NCBI RefSeq assembly: GCF_902167145.1
Contig: NC_050101.1
Span: 177,688,428 to 177,752,427, forward strand
Direction: 5' to 3'
Length of the DNA stretch: 64,000 bases
Source: Zea mays
Lineage: Eukaryota; Streptophyta; Magnoliopsida; Poales; Poaceae
Of the stretch, positions 45,726-59,000 are shown one piece after another (the first letter of the stretch is position 1; each line of letters opens with the position of its first letter). Made by a program: the position numbers and the translations under genes. The notes below the pieces were generated by a model. That model searched no databases, was not told where the DNA came from, and worked only from the letters and a program-made list of their open reading frames with translations.

Positions 45726-47240
45726 TCTGATCTAGAAGAAGATTGTCTAACGTATTACTATACGCGTACTAACCGACAGTTATGAACTTATGATAGATTG
45801 ATTGTTATATGCTTTATTTTATGAACTTGTTTGTTCATCCGGATGCCATTATTTTATTCATTCTATCCTTGGTAGATGGTTTTTTCTGGACATTGACATA
45901 GTCTCGAAAAAACAACTACGAATAACATGCACGAGAAGCAATTCGACTTGGTTGTCAATCCAAAACAGCACAACTAACAAACTGAACAAACAAAAAGCTT
46001 AACGATCACCATTTTTCCGTATTTATGTTCCTACAGAGAAGGACCGATTTTTCTTGATTGCAGCCCCACCACCACTGGTTTGTTCAAAATGCCTCGTTGC
46101 TCTGTATGAATCCACAAGACTGCAACCGAGTGGCTGGCCACGCGGAACTAGAAAACATAAGGATTTTGGAAACCTCACAAAATTATCTGCTACCTGAAAC
46201 ATTCTCCAAGAACTTATTCTGAAAGAGACTTCCGAGCAAGAAAGAAGTACGTGCCGATTCTGCTTTGGTTAAAAAAAATCAGACTTACTTCTCACCCTCT
46301 ACAAGACCTTCTCTCAATGCATTGTGGGGGCAAGACCAATGTACTCCAATGCCTAGGCCTAAAAAAATATCAACAAGTGCTCAAATGGCCATTCATTAAA
46401 AAAAAAGCCTTTTTTATTGTTCAGAACAAATCGGGCAGTATTTCTAACAAATGATTTATCTATAAGTAAAATGAACTAAAAATTGGCATGGATCCAAGCG
46501 CAACTAGCAGGCCAAGGGGGAATCCTCAACTAGATCCTTATCCCAAACAACCTGCATGAAGAAAACGACTTATACACCTACACGGATAATAAGATGTAAA
46601 ACTACAATAATATATTGCTTTGTCAGTTGTGTATTTAACCTGTCATATAGGAATGGTGTATATGTGCAATGTAAAGGTGAGAACATTGGGACAACGACAT
46701 ATGCTTACTGTAGCTTGACCAAATCACATGTTCAACTAACTCCAGTCGAGCGATTGAGCTCCTGAACATCAAAGAATCAATATGAATCAATTGTGGTCTC
46801 AAATAACTTTTCCCCTGGTTATCTGGTTCTCATTATCTTTCAACCCAGTAACTGAGGTTGAGCTGCATTAAAACTATCTGCATGATTCAGTAAGCCATGA
46901 GGCTTCAATAGAAAATGAATCAATACTGAAATGAAAGAAGCCAATGTTCTAAATAAACAAAGAGTGAACTTGACATCCCTCCAAACTAAATCGACCACAA
47001 GCGGAAGCTTTTAAGTGATATTAAGATCGATCAAGTATACAATACATTGTCCAGTTTGTCAAAAGGCTACAACCAAGCACATTACAATTCACTAGCATGA
47101 TCCAATAGTAGGCTAGATTTAACACCTACACCCTCCATCACCAGCTCACGCAACTTTATCACACAACTTGATATGGAGGCACCACTTCACTTGACTTATT
47201 TGATCACAGTGTTTTTTCCACGCATATGGGTGGCGGTCTG
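45726..47240. other. 3' flank of kinase copy 1, conserved in the duplicate
   Basis: About 1.5 kb of AT-rich sequence nearly identical to 61,924-63,440. Small open frames appear in both copies but none exceeds 70 residues or resembles a protein family. Confidence 0.5.
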
Positions 47241-47471
47241 GTTCAAGGATCGATATTCACTAGAGTGTGCCTGGCTTTAGGCTATCTCATTTTGCTGGGC
47301 TGCATGTTCTATATGGAACAGAGGGCGAGAGATGTTTGTTTTAAGACTTTGCTTCATCTCGTTGTAATGCACTAGAAATTAGTATATCTTTCTTTTAAAA
47401 AATCCCATGGTTAGATGGATCCTCTGTGGTAGAGTTTCAGCTCGTTAGAGGAAGGTTAATAATTAGCCAAA

Positions 47472-47692
47472 TAGGGATGGCATTCGTTTTTTTAAACTTC
47501 AGTTTGGGTTTTTCAGTTTTAAAAAAACTTCGGTTTTCTAGACATTAGAAACCGATCGGTTTTCGTGAAAATGAAAAACCGAGAAATTCGGTTTCGGTTT
47601 TTTACTTCGGTTTTCGGTAAAAACCGAATACCAAATTTATACTCAAGACAACACATACAAAAAGTTATACACCTATTTCCCTCTGTGCAATT
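47472..47692. mobile_element. Truncated hAT-like element with CGGTTTT repeats
   Basis: Begins TAGGGATGGCATTCG, then many variants of TTCGGTTTT/AAAACCGAA on both strands. It is cut at 47,693 by the LTR of Sirevirus F, and the other end is not found. The 47,241-47,471 stretch before it holds nothing I can identify. Confidence 0.55.
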
Positions 47693-48966
47693 TGAAAGGG
47701 AATTAGGCTTACACCTATTTTCCTAATTAATTTTGGTGGTTGAATTGACTAACACAAATAATTGGACTGACTAGTTTGCTCTAGTCTATAAGTTATACAG
47801 GTGTCAAAGGTTCACACTTAGCCAATAAAAAGACCAAGAAAAAGGTTCAACATAGAGAGCAAGGGATAACCAAAGGCTGCCTTGGTCTGGAGCACCGGAC
47901 TGTCCGGTGTGCCACCGAACAGTGTCCGGTGCACCAGGGAACTCCAAGCCAAACTCTTCACCTTCAGGAAAACTCAGAAGCGCTCCGCTATAATTCACCG
48001 GACTGTCCGGTGCTCCAAGGAAGAGCGACTCTGAACTCGCAAACTTCGGGAATCCGCTCCGCTATAATTCACCGGACATGTCCGGTGCACACCGGACTGT
48101 CCGGTGAGCCAGCGGAGCAACGGCTACTTCGCGCCAACGGTCACCTGCAGAAGCAATTAATGCGCGCCAGAGCGCGCAGAAGTCAGGCACGCGCGAAGTG
48201 GCACACCGGACACTCTACAGTACATGTCCGGTGTGCCACCGGACATCCAGGCGGGCCCAGCAGTCAGAGCTCCAACGGTCGGAACCCAACGGCCTGGTGA
48301 CGTGGCTGGCGCATCGGACACTGTCCGGTGTGCACCGGACTGTCTGGTGCACCATGCGACAGACAGCCTCCACCAAACGGCTAGTTTGGTGGTTGGGGTT
48401 ATAAATACCCCCAACCACCCCACATTCAAGTCATCCAAGTTTTCCACCTTCCAACTACTTACAAGAGCTAGGCATTCAATACAAGACACACCCAAGTGAT
48501 CAAATCCTCTTCCAATCCCACAAAAGCTTTAGTGTTAAGTGAGAGAGATTTGTTGTGTTCTTTTGAGCTCTTGCGCTTGGATTGCTTTCTTCTTTCTCAT
48601 TCTTTCTTGAGATCAATACTCACTTATAACCGAGGCAAGAGACACCAATTATGTGGTGGTCCTTGCGGGGAAGTTTTGTTCCCGGTTGATTTGAGAAGAG
48701 AAAGCTCACTCGGTCCGAGGGACCGTTTGAGAGAGGGAAGGGGTTGAAAAAGACCCGGCCTTTGTGGCCTCCTCAACGGGGAGTAGGTTTGCGAGAACCG
48801 AACCTCGGTAAAACAAATCCGCGTGTCACACTTCTTATTTGCTTGCGATTTGTTTTCCACCCTCTCTCGCGGACTCGATTATATTTCTAACGCTAACCCG
48901 GCTTGTTGTGATTAACTTTGTAAATTTCAGTTTCGCCCTATTCACCCCCCCTCTAGGCGACTTTCA
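47693..48966 (+). repeat. 5' LTR of Sirevirus F
   Basis: LTR of 1274 bases with many CACCGGAC/GTCCGGTG palindromes between 47,890 and 48,350. It resembles the LTRs of D and B but has its own indels. Confidence 0.88.
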
Positions 48967-49014
48967 ATTGGTATCAAAGCCCGGTGCTTCATTAGAGCCT
49001 AACCGCTCGAAGTG

Positions 49015-49547
49015 ATGTCGGGAGATCACGCCAAGAAGGAGATGGAGACCGGCGACAAGCCCACTACAAGCCACGGGAAGGCTACATCGGAAGAGTCCCG
49101 CAACAAAGGGAAGGGGAAGGAGAAGAAAACCTCTTACCACAAGTCGCATCGGAGTGGCGACAAGAAAAAGAAGATGAGGAAGGTGGTCTACTACGAGACC
49201 GACACTTCATCACCTTCCACCTCCGGCTCCGACGCGCCATCCATTACTTCTAAGCGCCATGAGCGCAAGAAGTTTAGTAAGATCCTCTTACACTACCCTC
49301 GCACTTCTAGACATACTCCATTACTTTCCGTTCCATTAGGCAAACCGCCAACCTTTGACGGTGAAGATTATGCTAGGTGGAGTGATTTAATGAAATTTCA
49401 TCTAACCTCACTCCACAAAAGTATATGGAATGTTGTTGAGTTTGGAGCACATGTACCATCCGTAGGGGATGAGGATTATGATGAGGACGAGGTGGCCCAA
49501 ATCGAGCACTTCAACTCCCAAGCCACAACTATACTCCTCGCCTCTCT
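49015..49547 (+). pseudogene. gag: 5' fragment of Sirevirus gag (element F)
   Basis: The frame starts ATGTCGGGAGATCAC like gag of element B, and runs through the lysine-rich N-terminus and the core motif FDGEDYARWSDLMKFHL to TTILLASL. After about 178 residues it is replaced by unrelated sequence, so the nucleocapsid knuckle is missing. Confidence 0.87.
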
Positions 49548-49640
49548 CTATTGCTGCTGCCTTTCTAACTTGCCACATAAAAAAATTCTCCCAACTTCTC
49601 TATTTTCTACTTGCAACGATTTATTCTGTTCTTACGATAA

Positions 49641-49990
49641 AATGCTCAAATAAATATTCACATCAATATCAACATATTAGAAAGTAAATGAATTATAAAA
49701 CAAAGAAGAGCAACTCCTGTAGATGGACCATGCAAGGCGCTGCTATTTCTACAAGCTGCTTGATGCACTTATGCATTTTTTTGGATTCAATGCATATATA
49801 ACAACTCATCTGATAAATGCTCAAATAAATATTCACATCAATATCAACAGATTAGAAAGTAAATGAATTATAAAACAAAGAAGAGCAACTCCTGTAGATA
49901 GACCATGCAAGGCGCTGCTATTTCTACAAACTGCTTGATGCACTTATGCATTTTTTTGGATTCAATGCATATATAACAACTCGTCTGATT
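49641..49990. repeat. Tandem duplication, about 175-base unit, in the Helitron 5' region
   Basis: AATGCTCAAATAAATATTCA starts at 49,641 and again at 49,816, and the two copies match closely through to about 49,990 (for example GATGGACC versus GATAGACC). Confidence 0.9.
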
Positions 49991-50315
49991 AAGGACACAA
50001 TGTCCCATACTACAAAGACTTGAAACAAAGATGTAAAAAGTTCATTGGTCCCATTTCCTACTTACAAATTATAAATTTGAACAAATATATTTAAGGTGGT
50101 TCAAAACTTGTAATATTAGAAGACTGCTTTTTCAGATGCTCTTTATTCATGATAAAATAAAAAACAGGACTTTTCCTATTTTTTCACCTCGTCGTCATCT
50201 TTTATTTATATGAACCAAGCACACACAAATAACATGGACAACAGCTTACAGTCGTAGTCAACCCAGTTTTAATAAACCAGTTTTTATCTTTTAGTTAAGA
50301 GAGCCAAGCTTATTA

Positions 50316-50850
50316 GTTTTTAAGAAATTGATAATCTAATTTCTATAAACCGAGTCGTAAACTGATATAATTGGAACAATCTCGATGTCTATAAACCAAT
50401 TTCTTAAAATATGGGTGCTTCTAAATATGGCCTTGCTTGGACTCCATACGTATTCAAACCAACTCTGATATTAAAATGTTAATGTGAATTTTGATTGTCC
50501 AATGTGTAGTATACGCCTTTGAAATAAGGTATTTATGAGTATACATAAATATTTGAATTAAATCCTCTATTATTCTTCTTAGTTTTTTAAGAAATTGATA
50601 ATCTAATTTCTATAAACCGAGTCGTAAACTGATATGTTTGGAACAATCTCAATTTCTATAAACCAATTTCTTAAAATGTGTGTGCTTCCAAACAGGGCCT
50701 TACTTGGACTCTATACGTATTCAAACCAACTCTGATATTAAAATGTTAATGTGAATTTTGATTGTCCAATATGTAGTACGCGCCTTTTGAAATAAGGTAT
50801 TTATAAGTATACATAAATATATGAATTAAATCCTCTAGTATCTTATCATT
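50316..50850. repeat. Tandem duplication, about 267-base unit, in the Helitron 5' region
   Basis: GAAATTGATAATCTAATTTC occurs at 50,324 and 50,591 and the following about 250 bases match with scattered differences. The remaining sequence to 51,153 is AT-rich; a splice-like segment at 50,985-51,037 may be a leader exon of the Rep/helicase gene. Confidence 0.88.
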
Positions 50851-51153
50851 CTACAGCAACCTTAAAATTATAATACAATTGAATCTGCTAAAACGAAGTG
50901 AAATGTGTTCTTTAATTTTAAATGTTACTTGCTTTTGAATATTCTATACATAGTCTTACCTCCATGACTAATAATTTATTGCAGGATAATCTTAGATACC
51001 TTCAAGCAAATAGACAATCGGAGGAACTTCACAAAGGTATGTTTCATTAACACACAATTACATAGTAAATAAAAAAATCTTCTATTTTTAATCACAACTA
51101 AAATACTTTTTTTCTCTATGTAGATACAAAACATTATATATATATATATAAAT

Positions 51154-54100
51154 ATGGGTCGGGGAAAGCGTAAATATGCAATTCTAGATACAAAAAATAT
51201 CCAATCTGATCCAGAAACAAAAAAACTAAGAAGATTGGAAATAATTCAAAAAAGGAAAAGGAAAAGAGAAAAACAAAATTCCAATAATAATGAAAACCAA
51301 ATAAAAAAATGTTGCCTAGATGATATAGTTGTACATCCTTACTTACATTCAACTCACGGAATGGTCTCATTCCCATCTGATTATATACAATATCTAAAAG
51401 CAACATATAATGATAGGTCGTATCTAGGAAAGCCAGAATATACTTGTAAATATTGTAATGCTATATTTTGGTTTAATGAACGCAATCTTAAAGATACAAA
51501 AGTAAACAAAGAAATATTATACTCTAAATGTTGTAAATATGGAAAAATAAAAATACCACCATACAAAGAACCACCACCGTTTCTATCTATGTTGATTAAT
51601 AATAAAGAAAGCACATTATCAAGACATTTCTACAAAAAATTCGACAATATAATTGCCTTTTCTCTTTTACATCTATGGGTGCAAAGATTAATAAAAATAT
51701 AAACGATGGTCAAGGACCATATGTTTTCTGTATAAATGGACAAATACACCACCGTATTGGTTCCCTGCTTCCTCAAAAAAATAATGATCCTAAATTTGCA
51801 GAACTATATATTTTTGATACAAAAAATGAGATCGAAAATAGAATTCAAGCATTAAATAAACAAGAGGGTGAAACAAGTAATAATATAAATCCCTATATAG
51901 TTGAAGAGCTTAAAAAATGCTCGATGAATATAATCCATTAGTTAAAGTATTTAGACATGCACGTGACCTACTCGAAGAACACAAAAATATAGATATTAGC
52001 ATCCGCATTGTTGGAGCAAACAAGGGCGATCCTATACAATATGAAATACCACATACAGAAGAATTAGCAATGCTTATAGTTGGCGACTTAAATCTAGAAA
52101 AATATAGAAGAGACATAATTGTTAGTACAAAAAATAAAGAACTACAACATATAAGTATATTTCACCCAGCATATATGGCACTACAATATCCTTTACTATT
52201 CCCATATGGAGAAAGAGGATTTCAACTAGGAATAAAGTATCAAGAAACAAATAACAGTTTTATAGCCAAAAGAAAAAGATGTACAATAACATCGCATGAA
52301 TACTATAAATATCATATGCATTTTAGACCAAATCAGCCAAATCCTTATCTATGCTATGGTAGATTATCAAAGCAAGCAATAGTTGATGCTCGTGCAATTG
52401 AAGATGAAGATAGACTTATGTATATATCTAGAAATCAAGACAAGTTAAGAGCTGAATATCTTCAAGGTATATTTGATGCAGTAGAAAAGGACTTAGTGAA
52501 GGAAAACAAATTGGGAAGAGAATTTTATTACCGTCAAGTCATGTAGGATCACGAAGATACATTATACAAAATTATCATGATGGTATAGCAATAATTTGTA
52601 GAGAATATGGACCACCTGATTTATTTATAACATTCACATGTAATTCTAAATGGCCTGAAATATTATTGTCTATTCTACATGGTGAACAAGCTAGTGATAG
52701 AGCTGATACTATAGTGCGTGTATTCCACATGAAACTAGAAGAGCTATTAAAAGATATACAATCAAAAAAAAATATTCGGTGAAACACTTGCAATTTTATA
52801 TTCTATTGAATTTCAAAAAAGAGGATTACCACATGTACACATTTTACTTTGGCTAGATAAAAAACAATATGAAATAACACCGGATATAATAGATACATGG
52901 ATATCAGCTGAAATACCTAATCCATATGAAGATCCATTAGGATATACGCTTATAACTGAACATATGATACATGGACCATGTGGAGAAAAAAATGAAAGTA
53001 GCCCGTGCATGAGAAAAGGAAAATGTTCAAAGTATTATCCAAAAGAATTCCAGAATGAAAGCAATTTTACCAATAATGGCTTCACTCAATATCGTAGACG
53101 AGATACTAATATATACATACGTAGAGACAATCATAACTTAGATAATAGATGGGTTGTGCCACATAATTTATATCTCATAAAGAAGTATCAAGCACATATA
53201 AATGTAGAATATGTAAATAAGAGTAAATTGCTCAAATACTTATGCAAATATGTTAACAAAGGACCAGATAAAGCAACCATTATCTTTGAACATATAAAAA
53301 AGGGAGACAATGAAAATACTGATAAAGAGAAAAAAGATATTGATGAAATCAAGGAATATTTAGACTGCAGATATATATGCGAACTAGACGCAATATGGAG
53401 ATTGCTAGGTTTTGAGATACACTACCATTGGCCACCAGTCAAGAGACTACCAGTACATTTACCTCTACAGAATATAGTAAAATTACATAAGAATACAAGA
53501 TTAAAAAACATAATAGAAGATCCTAAATATAAATCAACAAAATTAACTCAATGGTTTGAGGCAAACAATCTATATGAAAATGCTAGAAATGTGACATATT
53601 GTGACTTTCCAAAATTTTGGACATGGAATACAACAAAGAAAAAATGGGTCAAAAGAGAACAAGGGTTAAAAATTGGACGTCTGTATTATGTCAATCCTAT
53701 AGAAGGTGAGCGTTTTTATCTTAGAATGCTACTAATGATAATAAAAGGCGCAACGAGTTATGAGGATATAAAAACATTCAATGGGATAATATATCATACT
53801 TTTAAAGAAACATGTGCAGCACGTGGTTTACTAAAAGAGGACAATGAATGGTATAAAACTTTTGATGAAGCTACACATTGGGCTACAGCTTTACAATTAC
53901 GATACCTCTTTACAACTATATTACTATTCACTGACTTGCAAGATGAAAGAAAATTCTATGAAATATATTGGAAAAAAATGGTTGACGACATTCATCACAA
54001 ATTAATTAGTAAATACGAACCAATTATTTACATGCCCACGGAATCAGAATTGCAAGAAAAACTATTAGAGGAACTGCAAAATATTTTCGCAAAAAATGGA

Positions 54101-55699
54101 GTTAGTATATGTACTTACAATCTTCCAGAAATCTCATCAAACTATACACCAAATGACAATAATCAACTTATTCAAGAAGAATTAAACTATGATCAACAAT
54201 CTTTAGAAATCGAAGCAACCAAATTATATTCCCAATTGAATATTGATCAAAAAAATGCTTTCCATGAGATCATAAATAGTGTTGTAAATGGAAAATCAAA
54301 TTTTTTCTTTGTATCCGGTCATGGAGGAACTGGCAAAACATTTCTATGGAACTGTATTATATCGTTTCTAAGAGCACGAAGAAAAATAGTTTTGACAGTT
54401 GCATCATCAGGAGTAGCTTCACTATTACTTCCAAATGGACGTACAACACATTCTAGATTTAAGATTCCAATAGATATTGATGAACTATCAGTTTGTGAAA
54501 TAAAACGAGGCACAAAATTAGCACAACTACTAACACATACTGATCTTATTATATGGGACGAAGCATTGATGACTAATAGACAATGCTTTGAAGCACTAGA
54601 TAGAACACTAAAAGATATATTATCTGAAAAACAATCTAAACTATTAGATATCCCTTTTGGTGGAAAAGTTGTTGTTCTTGGAGGTGACCCAAAACAAATA
54701 TTACCAGTTATAGAAAATGCTTCTAAATCACAAATCATAAATGCCTCAATATTAAGGTCATATCTCTAGAATCATATAAAAATATTATCTTTACATGAGA
54801 ATATGCGCTTAAAAAAACTACAATGTACTGATTCAGAAAATAATGAATCAATTGATTTTAATAATTGGATATTAAATGTTGGAAATGGGAGCTCTAGCAT
54901 ATCAGAAACCGATATAGATGATGACGACGAAGATTGCACTATAGTTGAAATACCATCTAATTTGTTGATTACTACAACAGACAATAAAATAAAATCATTA
55001 GTTCAGTCAACATACCCATGTTTCGAAGACAAATACAACAATCCAGAATATCTTAAAGACAGAGCTATTCTTGCAACAACAAATGAAATAGTTGATCAAA
55101 TAAATGATTATATAATTAGCTTAATACCGAGTTTGCAAATCGAATATTTTAGTGCTGATAGCATATCGAATTACACAGATACATGTAATGATGTTGATGT
55201 ACTTTATCCAATAGAATATCTCAATAGCTTAAATGCAAATAACTTTCCAACTCATAACCTAAAACTCAAAGAGGGTGTACCGATAATGCTTTTAAGAAAT
55301 CTGAACCAAAGCCTTGGTTTATGTAATGGCACAAGACTAATAGTAACAAAACTAGGACAAAATGTTATTGAGGCTATTATAATTACAGGAACACATACTG
55401 GAGAGAAAACATATATACCTAGAATTAATTTAACAACACACGGTTCTCATTGGCCTTTCACATTATGTAGACGACAATTTCCAATAAAGGTATGTTATTC
55501 AATGACTATAAATAAAAGCCAAGGACAAAGTTTATCCAATGTTGGTGTTTATTTAAAGAAACCAGTATTCACACATGGACAATTATATGTTGCAATATCA
55601 AGAGTCAAAGATAGAAAGGGATTAAAAATATTGATAGAAAATCCGGATGGATCATGTGGAACTAAAACTAAAAAATATTGTTTACAAAGAAGTACTTGA
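51154..55699 (+). pseudogene. Helitron Rep/helicase gene, with frameshifts and one stop
   Basis: Read in order, the frames join into one RepHel protein. The N-terminal part (MGRGKRK, later FWFNERN and a cysteine-rich piece) leads to the Helitron-like N domain. The HUH-type Rep domain has the histidine pair in GLPHVHILLW (about 52,822-52,851) and the two-tyrosine motif YLCKY (about 53,240). The helicase has Walker A GHGGTGKT, Walker B IIWDEA and C-terminal INKSQGQS and YVAISRVK. It is broken by frame changes near 51,660, 51,914 (A-run), 52,522 and 52,773 (A-run), and by a TAG at 54,767 in place of an expected Trp codon. All key catalytic motifs survive, so decay is recent. Full-length plant RepHel proteins are about 1300-1500 residues; the sum here is similar. 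This copy should not give active protein. Confidence 0.88.
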
Positions 55700-56013
55700 A
55701 ATGATCAAACTATAAGAAATTACATATCCTTAATACGCTTCAATCTTTTTCACTATTCTATTTTTATAAATCCTACCGTTATATTCTTTTTCTATATTTT
55801 GATCAAATTTTCCTCTATATTAAAATAAAGAAAACACACTCGTAGAAAAAACTTTTGGTGCCCTTTATTATATATCATGACTTCATTGCACGTATGCATT
55901 TAATATCCATGCAAATTGGAATGAATGTATAATAACTTTATTACTAAAATTAACTTCTTATGAACCTAAATCTATTTTCTATATTCTTATGAACCTTCAT
56001 TGTACTATTGCAG

Positions 56014-59000
56014 ATGGAAATTACTCCAATATCACAACTACGTCCAGGAAAGTTAAATTATGCTTTACATGTGCGAATATCTAGAATGTGGGAGTTTAGA
56101 GGCACAAATGAACAGAATGACATCAAACACCTTGACCTTGTTCTCATCGATCAAAAGGTTTTTATAATCAGTCCTGGTTGACACAATGCAAATATTTCTT
56201 ATACATATTTACTTTACATACAAATCATTAAATAATCCATAATTATTTCTTTATACAGGGAAATTCAATATATGCAGAGATTCCACCAGATGCAATTGAT
56301 GTCTTAAAGCCACATCTACAAGAAAAAAAGATTGTATACATATCCAAAATAACAATTGAACGAGCTAAACTGGGATTCAGAGTTGTTGACAATCCTTATA
56401 TGGTAAAGCTCAACAAGAGAACCATTGTGCTTGAAGATAAGGATGAAATTCAAGGTTTTCCTAAATATACATTCTCACTAACACCCTTAGATAAGTTGGA
56501 CCAATACAAAAACAAGACCGATCGTTTTATAGGTATATACATTCTAGCTTTATAAATTTTCATTAATCCTAAAATTGCAATACTTTTATATTTAGTAATA
56601 TCTATCTTTCATAAATCATATAGATGTCATTGCTAAGATCAGTGGAGTATCAAATGTAGCAAAGGTTCCTACAACCTCAGGAGATCAGCAAATGAGGAGA
56701 GTTGTATTATTAGAAGACCTTAAGTACGCACTCTATACTATATGTTTAGAGTACTATATAAAAACGCTCTGCCAATAATAATATATGTTTTCGAGTTTTG
56801 CAGGGGAAACATGATTGAGCTATCACTATCAAGAAAAAGAGTTTTGGAATTTGACGGAGATCAAATTTTAGATGTGGGTCAGCAACATCATGTTATTGCA
56901 ATATTTGTAGGAACCTTAGTCAAACTTTACAAAGGTGAATATACATTCTTGAGTGGAACATCAGCATGTCGGTGGTACATCAACGAAAATGACATTGCTG
57001 AAATCAAGGCTTTCCAGAAAAGGTGACATACAAACAAAAAACTATAATCCCTTTTATTTTACCATAAATAGTACTAAAATTTATAAAATGTTAATAGTTT
57101 GCCAAGTGAACCTGTACCTATCAAAAAGACCTATCTCCAAAATGATGATGCAACACACAAATTTGAGGAGAAAAGTCTAGAACAGCTCAAGCATGTAGAC
57201 CCTTTCCTTGACATGGTAAAGTTTTACTTTACAAAAACAATCATGCTATGTAAAATGTTGCATGAGTAAAAAAGTTTTCCTTTGGTGCAAGGACAAAGAT
57301 ATCAGTGCACAACTACTATAATTGGTATCACAGAAAACCAAACATGGTGTTACAAAGCATGCAAGATCTGTAATTCAGCAATCATTCAAAAGGAAAATGG
57401 TTATAAATGCACAAAGGAAGGATGTCCATCTACACAATTTGAATGGAAGTAAGTGTATACTGCTTTGAATAATAATTACCATAATGCGCACTGTTAGTAA
57501 TATTAATACTATAATCTTTAGAACAGACGTACCAGTTCTATAAATGATTGTATATTAAATAGATCCAATTGAAATGAGCCTTCACTACAATATACTCTTA
57601 CATCTATATGTAAACATATGCTTATTGATCAGAACAAATATAATACTCTTTTTATTTAACTAACTTTCAGTTTTATACTCTAATTCAGATACAAGATACC
57701 ATTCATTGCAAGTGATCACACCTATAATCTAGAGTTTATGTTCTTTGAGAAAAAATAGATCAAATATAATATTCTTTTTACTTAACTAACTTTCCATTTT
57801 CATACTCTAATTCAGGTACAAGATACCATTCATTGCAAGTGACCACACCTATAATCTAGAGTTTATGTTCTTTGAAAAAAAGGGAATGGAGCTTATAGGA
57901 AAGAGTGCATCGACTCTTCGAAAACAATATGAACCAAAGGAGATACCACCGGATATAACATCTTGGATAGGTTATAAATTCACTTTTGTTGTTAGAGTCC
58001 TATCAAAGAAAAGTGTCAAGACTATTGATCCATCCTTTGAAGTGCTTATGATAAAAGAAAAATACCAAAAGGAACCTATTATATCATTTATCAGCTCAAG
58101 TGGAGTTGTACCAGCAGAATCATCTTCCTCTACAATGGCAGAATACAAGGAATTACCATTGCTAATGCCAATTACCTCCAAAGACATAGAAAAAAGGTAC
58201 ATAGACTTTTTATTGTTCAGTTACAATATTCAATGTAGAATTAATTAAAAATAAAGATCTCCTTAAGTAATTACATCGTTTTTTATAAAATATGTCAGGA
58301 GCGATCCACTTCACAACCAGAACACACCGAAGAAACTCAAGATATGGACATTGAACCATCTGGGTATGATTAAGATAAGCTTCGTTCTTACCTTCTATAT
58401 TAAATCTTAATATCTTTCCAATAATACCATTTCATATTTAGTTTCCATGATGAACTATATATATGTGTGTACATACAAGAAAAGATTATACTTATTTGTT
58501 TGATCTGCAATTAAAAAATATATCTAGTCCATTCAAATACTGCATATTAGTTCACCGTTTTTATAAACAATTTCAATACCTTATGTCATAAATTCCCTGT
58601 GAAACCATAGTTTAGAGACCATGAGCTATGTAGCACAATTTTCAGAAAATCTGAACACTTAAATCTTCATTTAAAGTGTCATGGCAGTTCATTATGCATT
58701 GTTTGCCATTCTATCTATTTACTTTTCCATGTGGGCACAAAGTCAAGAACAACAATGATCATCCATTACTACTTCATGTTGGACTAACACTGCAGATTTT
58801 GAATATCAAAATATATAGTTTTTACTAACCGTTTCAAATGCAGTTTTGTGCACACATCCTAGACTCCATATTATCTGCATTTCAACATTTCGAAAGAATC
58901 TAGGCATTAATAGCTTATGTCATGTTGTTATAATAATTTTAAAAATCTATCTATTTACTTTTCCACTTGGGCACAAAGTCAAGAACAACAATGATCATCC

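Larger units (their letters stand above)
44540..47240. repeat. Tandem duplication unit 1 (kinase gene plus 1.5 kb 3' flank)
   Basis: Matches 60,771-63,440 through the leader end, the coding region and about 1515 bases of 3' flank, with only scattered single-base changes in the flank. Similarity in the promoter just upstream is much weaker. It ends at GGTCTG in both copies, after which this copy continues with GTTCAAGG and the other with a CACTA element. Confidence 0.92.
47693..49547 (+). mobile_element. Truncated Sirevirus F (5' LTR plus start of gag)
   Basis: The 5' LTR at 47,693-48,966 (TGAAAGGGAATTAGG to CGACTTTCA; TATAAATA at 48,400-48,407), a primer-binding site (ATTGGTATCAAAGCCC), then gag to about 49,547, where similarity to gag of element B stops and Helitron sequence begins. 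No pol or 3' LTR follows. Confidence 0.88.
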
